A DNA stretch of 62,636 bases from Alistipes sp. (GCA_017416915.1 JAFQAN010000010.1:1-62636); one strand, 5' to 3'; shown: positions 28,406 through 37,802, counted from the stretch's first letter. The notes: generated by a model not told the origin, from the sequence alone. Numbers and translations are program-made.

Positions 28406-28480
28406 AATATTAAGTTTATAAAGTTATTGTTTCGCGTTACAGACCTGTTAATAACTACTAATCAAGCCCCTTGGATAGTG

Positions 28481-28511
28481 CAAAAGTAATATTTTTTCCT
28501 TAAAATACCAA
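28481..28511 (-). promoter_or_regulatory. mscL promoter
   Basis: Minus strand TTG (28511-28509), 20-nt gap, TACTTTTG (28488-28481). The leader is about 70 nt. Confidence 0.6.
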
Positions 28512-28523
28512 TTTTTGCACAAT

Positions 28524-28550
28524 AAAAAGAGACAGCCCGAAGACTGTCCC
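28524..28550 (-). terminator. Terminator of the 28.6-kb lipoprotein gene
   Basis: Minus strand GACAG ... CTGTC hairpin with a TTCG-containing loop, followed by TCTTTTT. Confidence 0.75.
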
Positions 28551-28598
28551 CAACGAAACTTTATACTTAACTATGCAATGGGTATCACACGCAGTGCA

Positions 28599-29174
28599 TC
28601 AATCGAAGAATATCGTAGTCTCATCCACGACGACATTCCAGTCGAAAAGGTCAGCCGCACACTGCTGCTGGAACATCGTGAGCATCGACGTCGATGGGTC
28701 GTCATTGACAACGGCTTCGAAGAACGCCTCGGTCGAGGGGTAATAGTTGCGCACCTTGCGAGCGAAGCAGTCGTAGAAGGCTCGCTGCGCCTGCTTATCG
28801 AGTGCGGGCGGAAGTATGCCGTCGGCAACGAGCTGTGGATAGGGGAAGATATTTCGCATATTGTGTGCGTCGGCATTAAGCTCGCTGACGATAGTCGATA
28901 CAACATATATCTCCACGGTATCGCCCTTACCTGGAAGCTCCACGAAGGTAGTATATACGGGGTAGTCAATCTCGATAGCCTCGACAACATCGCCCGAGAA
29001 TTCGTCGAACTCAACGTCTGCGAGGTTTTCCAGATAGACCATATCTCGATAGGCACGAACCTCATCACGCACCTCACGACGCTCCTTTTCGCCCCATTTA
29101 GCCTTAGACGAGCATCCTACAATCATAGCAGCCGCAGCCGCAAAAATGGTAATTGAAAGTAAAAATCTTTTCAT
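28599..29174 (-). CDS. Lipoprotein of unknown function
   Basis: The 191-residue product has a type II signal peptide with lipobox MIVGC (Cys21), then a charged segment (KWGEKERREVRDEVRAYRDMVY) and a mixed alpha/beta domain. It has no motif I recognise. It would sit in the periplasm or outer membrane. The gene follows the channel gene at 29234 on the same strand after a 59-nt gap, and ends at a terminator at 28524-28550, so the two may be co-transcribed. Confidence 0.75.
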   Translation of the reverse strand: MKRFLLSITIFAAAAAMIVGCSSKAKWGEKERREVRDEVRAYRDMVYLENLADVEFDEFSGDVVEAIEIDYPVYTTFVELPGKGDTVEIYVVSTIVSELNADAHNMRNIFPYPQLVADGILPPALDKQAQRAFYDCFARKVRNYYPSTEAFFEAVVNDDPSTSMLTMFQQQCAADLFDWNVVVDETTIFFD

Positions 29175-29233
29175 CTTAACTTATGTTTTGGTTTGCACCA
29201 TACCCTACAACTCCCGTGCCACGCCCCGCACTA

Positions 29234-29890
29234 TCAAGACCTCTTTGCTGCACGTTGCTCATACAGCGACGTAACATAGACCGTAAAGACTGGGAACATA
29301 GCCATACCCAAGACGGGCAGCAGTACACATATAACCTTGCCTGTAATCGTTACGGGGAAGAACGAAGCACCCACCGTCGTAACATTCATCCACGCCCACC
29401 ACAGCGCATCTCCAAAGCTACGCACCGACGCATTTACGGGCGACTCAAACTCATAGAATAGCAGCGCAGCAAAGTAGGTTACTACGGCCACGGTGGCGAT
29501 ATATGCCCACAATAGACGTGTAACACGGCTCTCGATAAGCCAGCGCATAGTGATATATAGTGCCAACACCGCGCGCAACATAACCACGCCACTCATAACC
29601 ATCTGCATCGTATGACCATAAGATACCCCAATAGATACAGCGATGGTGTGGTACGGTATCGAAAGAAGCAGAATAACGATATTACGCACCAGATAATGCC
29701 ACGGACGAGGACTATATGCCATAAGCACAAAGAAGTCGAAGCAGAATATCAGGCACACAGCAAATGTAGCCCACGAGAATAGCTCGGAGAATGTCGCCAA
29801 CTCTCTTGAATAGAGTATCTCGGCAGACATCGCCACAAGCAAGGTTACACTTGCTATGAGCGTAAGGATATTTGTAGCACGTAAAAGCAT
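29234..29890 (-). CDS. Voltage-gated-type cation channel with altered selectivity filter
   Basis: The 218-residue product has about six membrane helices in the S1-S6 order. An S4-like segment carries only scattered charges (MLRAVLALYITMRWLIESRVTRLL) and a pore loop precedes the last helix. The pore reads WWAWMNVTTVGASFFPVTITGKV, so the K+ filter TVGYGD is replaced by TVGASF. The fold and the TTVG start match K+ channels, but loss of the Tyr-Gly-Asp part makes K+ selectivity doubtful. The rest of the protein is intact and the frame is clean, so this is not a decayed gene. Confidence 0.8.
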   Translation of the reverse strand: MLLRATNILTLIASVTLLVAMSAEILYSRELATFSELFSWATFAVCLIFCFDFFVLMAYSPRPWHYLVRNIVILLLSIPYHTIAVSIGVSYGHTMQMVMSGVVMLRAVLALYITMRWLIESRVTRLLWAYIATVAVVTYFAALLFYEFESPVNASVRSFGDALWWAWMNVTTVGASFFPVTITGKVICVLLPVLGMAMFPVFTVYVTSLYEQRAAKRS

Positions 29891-29955
29891 ATTGGATTTT
29901 TATCTCCATCGGGCAACTTTCGTGCCTTAAAAGTTATAAAAAATCGGGCAACCTA

Positions 29956-29985
29956 TTGATAAATAAACAAAAAGTATTACCTTTG
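29956..29985 (+). promoter_or_regulatory. Promoter of the BACON lipoprotein gene
   Basis: TTG at 29956-29958, 19-nt gap, TACCTTTG at 29978-29985, 37 nt before the ATG. Confidence 0.7.
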
Positions 29986-30022
29986 TAGGTTGTTAGGTTA
30001 ATCATCAAAAAAAACATATATT

Positions 30023-31342
30023 ATGAAAAAACTACTCTTAATGACCGCCGTTTGCTTTATGGCACTTGGCTTTGCTTGTAATTCGGAGCCTGATAACACT
30101 CCCTCAAACAAGCATTTCAACATCACATCAAAGGATCTCTTTATCGTTGGCGCCGAGGGTGGCAACGTAGCCATCACCTACACCATTAGCGACCCCGTAG
30201 CAGGTGCAACCGTGGAGGTTAATTGCAGCGAGGCGTGGCTCTCATTCGATAGCTCGATGGAGGGTGTAATCATCGCCTCGGTTAGCGCTAACGCCACATC
30301 TGAGACTCGCACCGCCACCGTAGAGCTTACCTACGACAGCGAAGTTGCCAACGTAACAATTATGCAGAGCGAGTCGGCAGGCAACAATCAGCAGCCTGGC
30401 AATGGCGACGTACTGTTTGCGGCAGAGTCTCTCGACGGCTACTACTATGGTCAGCTATACGCCGAGGAGTTTGGCGAGGTGGCAGATCGCTATGTTGTGA
30501 TGCTGTCGGACAAGGGTGTAAACAACGCGGGTCAGGCATTTCCCGATGCTACCTATTATTATATAGATGCATTTGCACCCGTTGCAACGAACGAAGCCCC
30601 CTACCGTATTGCCGTAGGTACATACACCTTCGATGCTCAGAACTCTGGCAAACCCTTTACTTTCACCGCCAAGAATAGCCGCCTGATGCAGACAACGCAG
30701 GATGATGTTGTCGAGACATTCTTCACCGCTGGTGAGATGTTCGTTACAGAGACCTCAATCACCCTTAACGTAACCGTAAATGGCAAGGCTCACACGGTAA
30801 CATATAGTGGCGATATGACACTTCAAGATGTAAGCAATAATAACAACAATGACGACGACCCAACAACAGGTCAGGAGAATGAGGCTAAATCTACTTACAC
30901 CTCTGACTACGAAATCACATTCCCTGGCGAACACCGCGCTAAGTGGATGTACGAGGGCGATTACTGGCGTGTTGGCTACTCGAACTATACCATTATGATT
31001 ATGAACAAGTCTAATGGCACCGTATTTGGCGACACCTTGCAGCTCGACATCATCACTGATGACACAAACACCGATGGCGACTTCTACGGCAAATATGAGT
31101 GTTCGTATAAGGCTGGAAAGAATATCATGATGGCAGGCTTTGGTCAAGGCATAACCCCCGTAGGCTCGTGGCTTATCGAGTATGGCAGTGGCGGTATGAG
31201 CAACTACGCTATGCTCATTAAAGGCAATGTAGAGATTATCGACAACGGAAATGGCACATCAACCATAATTCTCGATGCCTACGACTGCAAAAACAACCAT
31301 ATCACCTGCAACTGGACTGGTATAATCGAGGATGGTAACTAA
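30023..31342 (+). CDS. BACON-domain lipoprotein
   Basis: The 439-residue product has a lipoprotein signal with lipobox GFAC (Cys19). Residues about 33-118 form a BACON-type domain (FNITSKDLFIVGAEGGNVAITY ... SEAWLSFDS ... TVELTYDSEVANVTIMQSES). A QQPGNGD linker and two beta-rich domains follow, separated by an Asn/Asp linker (SNNNNDDDPTTGQEN). I do not recognise the two C-terminal domains. Probably exposed on the outer membrane; ligand unknown. It is monocistronic with its own promoter and terminator. Confidence 0.82.
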   Translation: MKKLLLMTAVCFMALGFACNSEPDNTPSNKHFNITSKDLFIVGAEGGNVAITYTISDPVAGATVEVNCSEAWLSFDSSMEGVIIASVSANATSETRTATVELTYDSEVANVTIMQSESAGNNQQPGNGDVLFAAESLDGYYYGQLYAEEFGEVADRYVVMLSDKGVNNAGQAFPDATYYYIDAFAPVATNEAPYRIAVGTYTFDAQNSGKPFTFTAKNSRLMQTTQDDVVETFFTAGEMFVTETSITLNVTVNGKAHTVTYSGDMTLQDVSNNNNNDDDPTTGQENEAKSTYTSDYEITFPGEHRAKWMYEGDYWRVGYSNYTIMIMNKSNGTVFGDTLQLDIITDDTNTDGDFYGKYECSYKAGKNIMMAGFGQGITPVGSWLIEYGSGGMSNYAMLIKGNVEIIDNGNGTSTIILDAYDCKNNHITCNWTGIIEDGN

Positions 31343-31366
31343 TTATAGCTATTAGACAACAAATCG

Positions 31367-31404
31367 AATAGGCATCGGCTATCTACGGCAGATGCCTATT
31401 TTTT
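31367..31404 (+). terminator. Terminator of the BACON lipoprotein gene
   Basis: AATAGGCATC (31367-31376) pairs with GATGCCTATT (31391-31400), then TTTT. Confidence 0.8.
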
Positions 31405-31490
31405 ATACATATAGCACTGACTATTGGCAAGTTAGCAGCCATATCGCAACCAGCGCTATAAAAATTAGCAAAAATAATTAGCCTAAAAGT

Positions 31491-31520
31491 TTGCAAAAAT
31501 AAAAATTGTCGTTATCTTTG
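31491..31520 (+). promoter_or_regulatory. tRNA-Met promoter
   Basis: TTG at 31491-31493, 19-nt gap, TATCTTTG at 31513-31520, about 20 nt before the tRNA. Confidence 0.75.
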
Positions 31521-31539
31521 CACTCGCTTTTAAGGCAAT

Positions 31540-31613
31540 GGCGAGATAGCTCAGCTGGTTAGAGCGCATGATTCATAATCATGAGGTCGAGAGTTCAAGT
31601 CTCTCTCTCGCTA
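31540..31613 (+). tRNA. tRNA with CAT anticodon (elongator Met, or Ile2)
   Basis: Acceptor GGCGAGA pairs with TCTCGCT (G-T at the first pair), D-arm TAGCTCAGCTGGTTAGAGC, anticodon stem CATGA/TCATG around TTCATAA, T-arm GAGAGTTCAAGTCTCTC, discriminator A. Initiator features (three G-C pairs in the anticodon stem) are absent. The choice between elongator Met and the TilS-modified Ile2 is not certain from sequence alone. Confidence 0.93.
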
Positions 31614-31619
31614 CAATCG

Positions 31620-31650
31620 AAAAACGGATAGCTCAGGCTATCCGTTTTTG
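31620..31650. terminator. Terminator shared by tRNA-Met and miaA
   Basis: AACGGATAGC pairs with GCTATCCGTT around TCAG, with A-run and T-run on the two sides. Confidence 0.85.
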
Positions 31651-31667
31651 TTGTATTATCTCCCGCT

Positions 31668-32573
31668 CTACCTTAGCGCGTCTATAAATTCGATGATTTT
31701 ATCGAGGTCATCAGGCGAGAGCCACCCTATCGTCTCGTCGCGGCGAAACCACGTGAGTTGCCTCTTAGCATAGCGGCGTGAATTGCGTTTGATAAGCTCT
31801 ATTGCCTCATCGAGAGTTATCGCTCCGTCGAAATAGTCGAATAACTCGCGGTAGCCGACGGTCTGCAAGGCGTTACAATGGCGCAGAGGCAGCAGCCGCT
31901 CAACTTCGGCAACCAAGCCCTGCTCAACCATCATATCTACACGACGATTTATCCTATCGTAGAGTACATCGCGCGGCATATCCGTACCCACCTTAACGAT
32001 ACTGAACGGACGCTTAGCGACCCTGCCGCTACGTAGCTCCGAATAGGGACGACCACTCACAAGGCAAACCTCCAACGCTCGCATCACACGGGCGGGGTTT
32101 TGCAAATCGACAACCTCGGCATAGCTCTTATCGAGGCTGCGCAGCTGCTCAACAAGTGATGACAATCCCTCGTTTGTAAGACGCTGTTTAAGACTCTTTC
32201 GAAGCTCCTCATCCGCCTCGGGCAGGTCGTCCATACCTTCGCACAGCGCCTGAACATAGAGACCCGAGCCTCCAACAGCGACAACCGTATCGCACTCAAC
32301 AAAGAGCTTATCGAGTAGCGCCAAAGCCTCGGTCTCGTACCTTCCGCAATTAAACTCCTCTTCGGGCGAGCGGTCGGCAATGAAGTAGTGCTTTGCGGCG
32401 GCCAGCTCCTCGGCGGTGGGTTGCGCCGTACCGATAGGCATACCGCGATACACCTGACGCGAGTCGGTGGAGATAATAGGTGCGCCATAGTGCTGGGCAA
32501 GTCGCACAGCAAGTGCCGACTTTCCCGAGCCTGTTGGACCCACCACAACAACAAGAGTCTTACGTTTAGAACT
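31668..32573 (-). CDS. miaA: tRNA dimethylallyltransferase
   Basis: Adds a dimethylallyl group to A37 of tRNAs that read codons starting with U. The 301-residue product has P-loop GPTGSGKS (13-20), DSRQVYRGMPIGTAQP with the catalytic Asp and substrate contacts, VGGSGLYVQALCEG and the C-terminal RRYAKRQLTWFRRD. The frame extends to 32600, but the ATG at 32573 gives MSSKRKTLVVVVGPTG and overlaps the last codons of the upstream gene, so it is the likely start and suggests coupled translation. Confidence 0.96.
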   Translation of the reverse strand, partial: SSKRKTLVVVVGPTGSGKSALAVRLAQHYGAPIISTDSRQVYRGMPIGTAQPTAEELAAAKHYFIADRSPEEEFNCGRYETEALALLDKLFVECDTVVAVGGSGLYVQALCEGMDDLPEADEELRKSLKQRLTNEGLSSLVEQLRSLDKSYAEVVDLQNPARVMRALEVCLVSGRPYSELRSGRVAKRPFSIVKVGTDMPRDVLYDRINRRVDMMVEQGLVAEVERLLPLRHCNALQTVGYRELFDYFDGAITLDEAIELIKRNSRRYAKRQLTWFRRDETIGWLSPDDLDKIIEFIDALR

Positions 32574-33069
32574 CATCGTCATAGTTATCGTCGCCGTCAA
32601 ACTCGTTGTAGTCGCTCATCATCTCCTCGAAGATTGAGCCAGACTGCTCCGTAGCCTCGGGGTCATACTGATCTGGCACAGGGGCGTGTTCGAAGGCTAC
32701 GCGAGGATATGCAAACTCCTTCTCGGGGCGCTGCATATCAATAAGTTCGAGGTAGTAAGAGCGATTATTGAGCATATCGAAGGTATAGATAAGTCTATCG
32801 TGGAAGTCGTTGTTCACCTCCATCAGTTTGACATTATCCATACAGCGCGGCATACCTGGGTCATCGCCCATATCAATTTGCACAAATTCCTCGACAGGAC
32901 GCCATTCGGCATCGGATTTGAAGATAGATACCATACAGTCGTCGTAGCGCAAGGCACGAAGCAGAAAATCTGAAAACTCACTGAGCGTCATATCGGGATA
33001 GACCTCAAAGTCGCGAACGAAGTTATCACTCTCGTCGCTGAGCATACGATATTTGAAAATGATATTCAT
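32566..33069 (-). CDS. TnpR/pRiA4b ORF-3-like fold protein
   Basis: The 167-residue acidic product starts MNIIFKYRMLSDESDNFVRDFEV and reads like the plasmid pRiA4b ORF-3/IS1096 TnpR-like family (beta-grasp type), as in many Bacteroidota proteins next to housekeeping genes. The C terminus is extremely acidic (YNEFDGDDNYDDEF). Despite the family name there is no sign of a transposon here. Its stop overlaps the miaA start. Function unknown. Confidence 0.75.
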   Translation of the reverse strand: MNIIFKYRMLSDESDNFVRDFEVYPDMTLSEFSDFLLRALRYDDCMVSIFKSDAEWRPVEEFVQIDMGDDPGMPRCMDNVKLMEVNNDFHDRLIYTFDMLNNRSYYLELIDMQRPEKEFAYPRVAFEHAPVPDQYDPEATEQSGSIFEEMMSDYNEFDGDDNYDDEF

Positions 33070-33154
33070 AAATTTTAACGTCTAAATATTCTATACAAAT
33101 GTAATACATAATTTGAGAAAAATACCATTTCGATTAATAAAATTAACAATAGTA

Positions 33155-33184
33155 TTGTTTAATCAAAATTAAATAGTATATTTG
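33155..33184 (+). promoter_or_regulatory. rho promoter
   Basis: TTG at 33155-33157, 19-nt gap, TATATTTG at 33177-33184. The leader is about 60 nt. Confidence 0.7.
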
Positions 33185-33251
33185 CAGTGCTTTTCATAGC
33201 AAACTCGTACCGAATTTGGAGTCTCCAAATTCACTTATAAATCAAAGTAAT

Positions 33252-34916
33252 ATGCAAGATTTAGCAGCTTTGGAGGGTAAAACCATCCTTGAATTACGCG
33301 AAATAGCAAAAGTTTTGGGCATTGTCCCATCCACAATGAAGAAGCACGAGCTTCTCAATAAAATCATCGCTGCCGCCACAGGCGACACCCAAGAGGAGCA
33401 GAGCAGAACATTCGCCCCTGCCAAGCGAGGCAGACGTCCTCGTATGAGCAGCGTTAGAATAGAGAGCAACACGCCAACATCAGAGGGTGCCACCGCTGAA
33501 ACAGAAGCAGATAACAACACCGACGAGCAGAGCGAAGCACAAATCGCCCCCGCCGATGAGACACCACAACAGACGACCAAGCGTCGTGGACGCAAACCCA
33601 AGGTACGCGAGGTTGTGGAGGTCGTAGAGCAGACTCCCGCAGAGGTAGAGGAGCTAACGGCGATTGATAGCGAAGAGGGCTACGCCCCCATCGAGGAGAG
33701 CGATATGGACCTCGACGAGGAGATGGATGATGAAATGGACGACAACGAGGGTCTATACGGAGATGAGTACAACGATGAGCCTATCACAAAAGATGACTTT
33801 ACCGCCGTTATCGAGGGTGAGGGAGTCTTAGAGATTATGCCCGACGGCTTCGGCTTCCTGCGCTCGGCAGACTACAACTACCTCAACTCGCCCGATGATG
33901 TATATGTATCGCCCTCACAGATTAAGCTCTTCGGCTTAAAGCCTGGCGACACGGTAAATGGCACGATACGTCCTCCAAAGGAGGGAGAGAAGTACTTCCC
34001 ATTGGTACACGTAAACCTCATAAATGGTCTTACACCCGACTACATCCGCGACCGTGTGCAGTTCGAGTATATGACGCCGCTCTTCCCGAGCGAGAAATTC
34101 AACCTCACGGGCAACGGACACAACACCATGTCAAATCGCATCATCGACCTCTTCTCGCCCATAGGCAAGGGTCAGCGCGCACTAATTGTAGCACAGCCCA
34201 AGACGGGTAAGACAATGTTGTTGCAGTCGATAGCCAACGCCATCGCCGACAACCACCCCGAGGTGTATATGATAGTGTTGCTCATTGATGAGCGCCCCGA
34301 GGAGGTTACCGAGATGGCACGTAACGTAAAGGCTGAGGTCGTGGCATCGACCTTCGATGAGCAGGCATCGCGCCACGTCAAGGTTGCCGAGATGGTATTG
34401 GAGAAGGCAAAGCGTATGGTTGAGTGCGGACACGACGTTGTCATCTTCCTCGACTCTATAACACGTCTTGCACGTGCCTACAACTCTGTTCAGCCCGCGT
34501 CGGGCAAGGTACTGTCGGGTGGTGTGGATGCAAATGCACTACATAAGCCCAAGCGCTTCTTCGGAGCGGCGCGTAACACCGAGGAGAAAGGCTCTCTGAC
34601 GATTATCGCTACCGCCCTTATCGACACTGGCTCGAAGATGGACGAGGTTATCTTCGAGGAGTTCAAGGGTACGGGTAATATGGAGTTGCAGCTCGACCGT
34701 AAGCTGTCGAATAAGCGCATCTACCCCGCTGTCGATGTTATCGCATCGGGTACTCGTCGCGAGGATTTGTTGCTCACGCAGAATGTCATGCAACGTACGT
34801 GGATACTGCGTAAGTACCTCTCGGATATGACCACCGTCGAGGCGATGGAGTTCTTGCAGAAGCAGATGAACCTTACCGAGAACAACAACGAGTTCCTTGC
34901 AACAATGAACCAATAG
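33252..34916 (+). CDS. rho: Transcription termination factor Rho with acidic insert
   Basis: RNA-dependent ATPase that ends transcription. The 554-residue product has the SAP-like Rho N-terminal domain ([15 protein letters not shown]), then an insert of roughly 150 residues that is first Lys/Arg-rich and then strongly acidic ([16 protein letters not shown]), then the RNA-binding cold-shock domain ([20 protein letters not shown]) and the RecA-like domain with P-loop QPKTGKT at about residue 315. Such inserts occur in Bacteroidota Rho. The frame opens at 33216, but the ATG at 33252 gives the family N terminus [11 protein letters not shown]. It is followed 3 nt later by the S1/P1 nuclease gene. 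Confidence 0.96.
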   Translation: MQDLAALEGKTILELREIAKVLGIVPSTMKKHELLNKIIAAATGDTQEEQSRTFAPAKRGRRPRMSSVRIESNTPTSEGATAETEADNNTDEQSEAQIAPADETPQQTTKRRGRKPKVREVVEVVEQTPAEVEELTAIDSEEGYAPIEESDMDLDEEMDDEMDDNEGLYGDEYNDEPITKDDFTAVIEGEGVLEIMPDGFGFLRSADYNYLNSPDDVYVSPSQIKLFGLKPGDTVNGTIRPPKEGEKYFPLVHVNLINGLTPDYIRDRVQFEYMTPLFPSEKFNLTGNGHNTMSNRIIDLFSPIGKGQRALIVAQPKTGKTMLLQSIANAIADNHPEVYMIVLLIDERPEEVTEMARNVKAEVVASTFDEQASRHVKVAEMVLEKAKRMVECGHDVVIFLDSITRLARAYNSVQPASGKVLSGGVDANALHKPKRFFGAARNTEEKGSLTIIATALIDTGSKMDEVIFEEFKGTGNMELQLDRKLSNKRIYPAVDVIASGTRREDLLLTQNVMQRTWILRKYLSDMTTVEAMEFLQKQMNLTENNNEFLATMNQ

Positions 34917-34919
34917 TCT

Positions 34920-35690
34920 ATGCGACGTCTTCTACTACTGCTTATCGCCGCCACAATGGCGCTACCCGCCGTGGCGTGGGGTCCCAAAGGACACGACGTC
35001 GTGGCATACATTGCCGAGTGCCACCTCTCGAAGCGCGCCAGACGCCACGTCGAGGATACGCTCGGTGGCAAGTCGATGGTATCTGTGGCAAATTGGATGG
35101 ACAACGCGAGCCACACCGACGACTATGCCCACACCAAGACGTGGCACTACGTAAATGTCGATGCCGACGAGCAGAGCTACGCCGCGTCGCGCAAAGAGGC
35201 AAAGGGCGATGCCGTAAAGGCTATTGACGACATCGTAGCGCGCCTTAAAAGTGGCGAGCTAACCGAAGATGAGGAGCGCGTGGAGCTAATGATGCTCATA
35301 CACATAGTTGGCGATATGCACTGTCCGATGCATGCTGGACACAAGAGCGACTTGGGCGGCAACACCGTCAAAGTAAAATTCTTCGGCAAGCAACAGAAGC
35401 TGCACAGCGTATGGGATAGCGAGATTGTCGAGTCGGCGCACCGCTGGTCATACAGCGAGTGGCAGCAGCAGATTGACCGTGTATCGCCAAAAGAGGCAAA
35501 GCGCATAGCGCAAGGTACTCCCAACGACTGGATAGAGGAGACCGTCATATTAGCGGCAGACATTTACGAGCAGTCGCCGTCGGGGGCAAACCTCTCGTAC
35601 GACTACGTACACCACTACGCCCCGATAATCGAGGAGCAGCTATTGAAGGGCGGCATACGTCTTGCGGCAATTCTCGAAGAGATTTACTAA
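34920..35690 (+). CDS. Secreted S1/P1-type zinc nuclease
   Basis: A periplasmic or secreted single-strand nuclease/3'-nucleotidase. The 256-residue product has a Sec signal peptide ending PAVA, so that Trp20 becomes residue 1, as required because its amino group binds zinc. Further zinc ligands are visible: His25 (GPKGHD), Asp and His in NWMDNASHTDDYAHTKTWH, HIVGDMHCPMH with the H-x3-D-x5-H spacing, and HSVWD (H-x3-D). It is placed 3 nt after rho, so it is probably co-transcribed, although no functional link is known. Confidence 0.93.
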   Translation: MRRLLLLLIAATMALPAVAWGPKGHDVVAYIAECHLSKRARRHVEDTLGGKSMVSVANWMDNASHTDDYAHTKTWHYVNVDADEQSYAASRKEAKGDAVKAIDDIVARLKSGELTEDEERVELMMLIHIVGDMHCPMHAGHKSDLGGNTVKVKFFGKQQKLHSVWDSEIVESAHRWSYSEWQQQIDRVSPKEAKRIAQGTPNDWIEETVILAADIYEQSPSGANLSYDYVHHYAPIIEEQLLKGGIRLAAILEEIY

Positions 35691-35716
35691 GAGTTTACAA
35701 CATACTCACATACGAC

Positions 35717-35745
35717 AAACGGAGTGGAAAACCACTCCGTTTTTG
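35717..35745. terminator. Bidirectional terminator
   Basis: ACGGAGTGG (35719-35727) pairs with CCACTCCGT (35732-35740), loop AAAA, flanked by A- and T-runs, between converging genes. Confidence 0.85.
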
Positions 35746-36816
35746 TTACTGTATTACAATCTGCTCGACGGGCTGACGCTCAACGCTATCCAACGAATGC
35801 GATTGATACTTAACCTTCGTAAAATCTATCGTCGTGAGGTCGATACAGCGCACATTCATATTTATCGCGGTGCGGTAATAGACCCTGCGATGCGATAGGT
35901 CTATCGCTGAGGTCCACTGCGTAGCACTACACATAGTGCGGTTGTTGGGGTTTTCGATGGTCATCGGCACATCGAACGAATTGAGCAGATGAAAAGCCTG
36001 CATCACAGTAGCCTCACCGTCGCCCATCGGCGCAGCCGTATTACGGAAGAAGGCGGCACGAATGAAGCGAGACGGAGGCGTAAAGTCGCCAGGCAGACCG
36101 AGCATCGCCGAGCTACCACCCAAAGGCGAGAGCGTAGCGCCTCCCAGCTGATACTTCTCAGCTGCACCTGGACGCAAGTTCACATAGTTATCGAGATTGG
36201 TGAGGTGCCATTGAAAGTCGGGAGCGTTGGTAAGCACACCAACCCTATTCTCGTAAAAGTGTGCCTCGCCATCAACAATCTCCAATACCACCTGCCTACC
36301 CGTAGGCTCGCCGATGCGCCAGTGCAGCGCAACGCTATTTATCAGAGGGATAACGCGCACCTCTTCAATTGCCTGCTTAACATCGTCAATAGTTGCACAC
36401 TGCGACAACATCCACTCCACGAGCTGCATATCGCACACCGAGCGCTCCTTAAAAGCCGCATCAAATGGCTCGTAGCTGCCGAAATTGGGGAAGAAGAAGA
36501 GACCCGCCGACAACCCCGCCTCATTGATACCCTCGGCGATGAACTCTCGCTGCTGCACAGCGAGACCCACTACACCATAACGCGCCGTATAGCGCATACC
36601 GTCGGCGCCATCGGGCGTAAACGAGCGAAGATGCTCTCCACGCGGGATGATGACATACTCGCTCTTCAACATACCGCTATACGCCCACTCGATAGTGCGC
36701 GCTTGAACATAGCTACCATCCTTAGCTGTGAGTGATATGCCCGTGCAGGCAAACGATAGTTCGGCACTTGCCACAGTTGCAACACCCAAAAGAATACCTT
36801 TAATAGACTGTCTCAT
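35746..36816 (-). CDS. Choloylglycine hydrolase family enzyme (bile salt hydrolase or penicillin V acylase type)
   Basis: An Ntn hydrolase that cleaves linear amide bonds, possibly taurine- or glycine-conjugated bile salts. The 356-residue product has a signal peptide ending SFA, after which Cys24 (CTGISL) would be the N-terminal nucleophile. Arg40 (ARTIEW) matches the active-site Arg, and Glu43 stands where many lactobacillal enzymes have Asp. LTNAPDFQWHLTNL and PPSRFIRAAFF match the Asn and Arg blocks. Periplasmic location fits Bacteroides enzymes. Substrate, bile salts versus other N-acyl amides, cannot be fixed by sequence alone. Confidence 0.88.
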   Translation of the reverse strand: MRQSIKGILLGVATVASAELSFACTGISLTAKDGSYVQARTIEWAYSGMLKSEYVIIPRGEHLRSFTPDGADGMRYTARYGVVGLAVQQREFIAEGINEAGLSAGLFFFPNFGSYEPFDAAFKERSVCDMQLVEWMLSQCATIDDVKQAIEEVRVIPLINSVALHWRIGEPTGRQVVLEIVDGEAHFYENRVGVLTNAPDFQWHLTNLDNYVNLRPGAAEKYQLGGATLSPLGGSSAMLGLPGDFTPPSRFIRAAFFRNTAAPMGDGEATVMQAFHLLNSFDVPMTIENPNNRTMCSATQWTSAIDLSHRRVYYRTAINMNVRCIDLTTIDFTKVKYQSHSLDSVERQPVEQIVIQ

Positions 36817-36864
36817 AATATATAGAAATTTATGAACAGCCTACGCATAAACTATGCCCCAAAA

Positions 36865-36902
36865 GCAGTGAACCGTCCGACAACTGTCAAACGGTTCACT
36901 GC
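36865..36902 (-). terminator. Terminator of the diadenylate cyclase gene
   Basis: A 12-bp stem (36865-36876 with 36891-36902), followed on the minus strand by TTTT. Confidence 0.75.
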
Positions 36903-36917
36903 AAACTTTCAAAGATA

Positions 36918-37724
36918 TTACTTCTTGTCGCCCTGCTCTTCGCTACGTTGAAGATTTAGGCGCATCATCTTTCGTATAGACTGTGCAAGACGCTGCGGCT
37001 CGATATTACGCTTAATTACCGAGTTGTGCGCCAGTGAGATACCGCCCGTCTCCTCCGAAACCGCTATGACAATAGCATCAGATACCTCGCTCATACCCAA
37101 AGCGGCGCGATGACGCATACCATACGACTTAGGCACCTCTTGCTGCGTAGAGGGTAACACACACTTAGCTGCAACTACCCTATCGCCCTTGATGACAACG
37201 GCGCCATCGTGCAGAGGGGCGTTCTTAAAAAAGATGTTCTCCAACAGTGCAGTAGATACCTTAGCATCAATCGAGATACCACTCTCAACAATGACACTAA
37301 GGTCGCTTGTCTGCGTAATGATGATAAGCGCACCCACCTTCTGCTCGCCCATCTCCTGACAAGCGGCAACGATAGGCTGCAAATCTATCTCGTCGTGATG
37401 TTTTCGATTGCGAAAGTTGAAGATGCGTGTAAGGAACTCGAAGTTATCGCGCTGACGACCTATCACCTGCAAGAAGTGGCGTATCTCGGGCTGGAAGATG
37501 ATGAGTATGGCGATGACACCGACCGAGATAATCTGCGAAAGGATGGTCGAAAACAGCACCAGGTTGAATGTTCGCACAAGTATCCACAACAGATAGATAA
37601 AGAAGATGCCCACCATAATATATGTGGCACTGGTACCACGCATAGCGCGATAAAGCCCATAGAGCAGCGTAGCAACCAACGCAATATCTATCAAATCGAC
37701 AAATGTTATTGGGATAAAGCCCAT
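36918..37724 (-). CDS. cdaA: Diadenylate cyclase, CdaA type
   Basis: Makes the second messenger c-di-AMP from ATP. The 268-residue product has three N-terminal membrane helices (to about residue 80) and a DAC domain with LHDGAVVI (DGA at about residue 171) and MRHRAALG (RHR at about residue 204), the two active-site motifs. A short Lys/Glu-rich tail ends the protein. No folP or cdaR partner is adjacent here. Confidence 0.95.
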   Translation of the reverse strand: MGFIPITFVDLIDIALVATLLYGLYRAMRGTSATYIMVGIFFIYLLWILVRTFNLVLFSTILSQIISVGVIAILIIFQPEIRHFLQVIGRQRDNFEFLTRIFNFRNRKHHDEIDLQPIVAACQEMGEQKVGALIIITQTSDLSVIVESGISIDAKVSTALLENIFFKNAPLHDGAVVIKGDRVVAAKCVLPSTQQEVPKSYGMRHRAALGMSEVSDAIVIAVSEETGGISLAHNSVIKRNIEPQRLAQSIRKMMRLNLQRSEEQGDKK

Positions 37725-37802
37725 AGCGCAACGTTTTAACAGTTACAAGTTATAGTGCATACCACATCATATATGGTAGTCGCAATATTTTGGTGCGAAA
37801 TT

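Noticed and set aside
32566-33069. Transposon passenger gene
   Set aside because: Only the fold family name points to IS1096; there are no inverted repeats or transposase, and it overlaps miaA as an operon partner.
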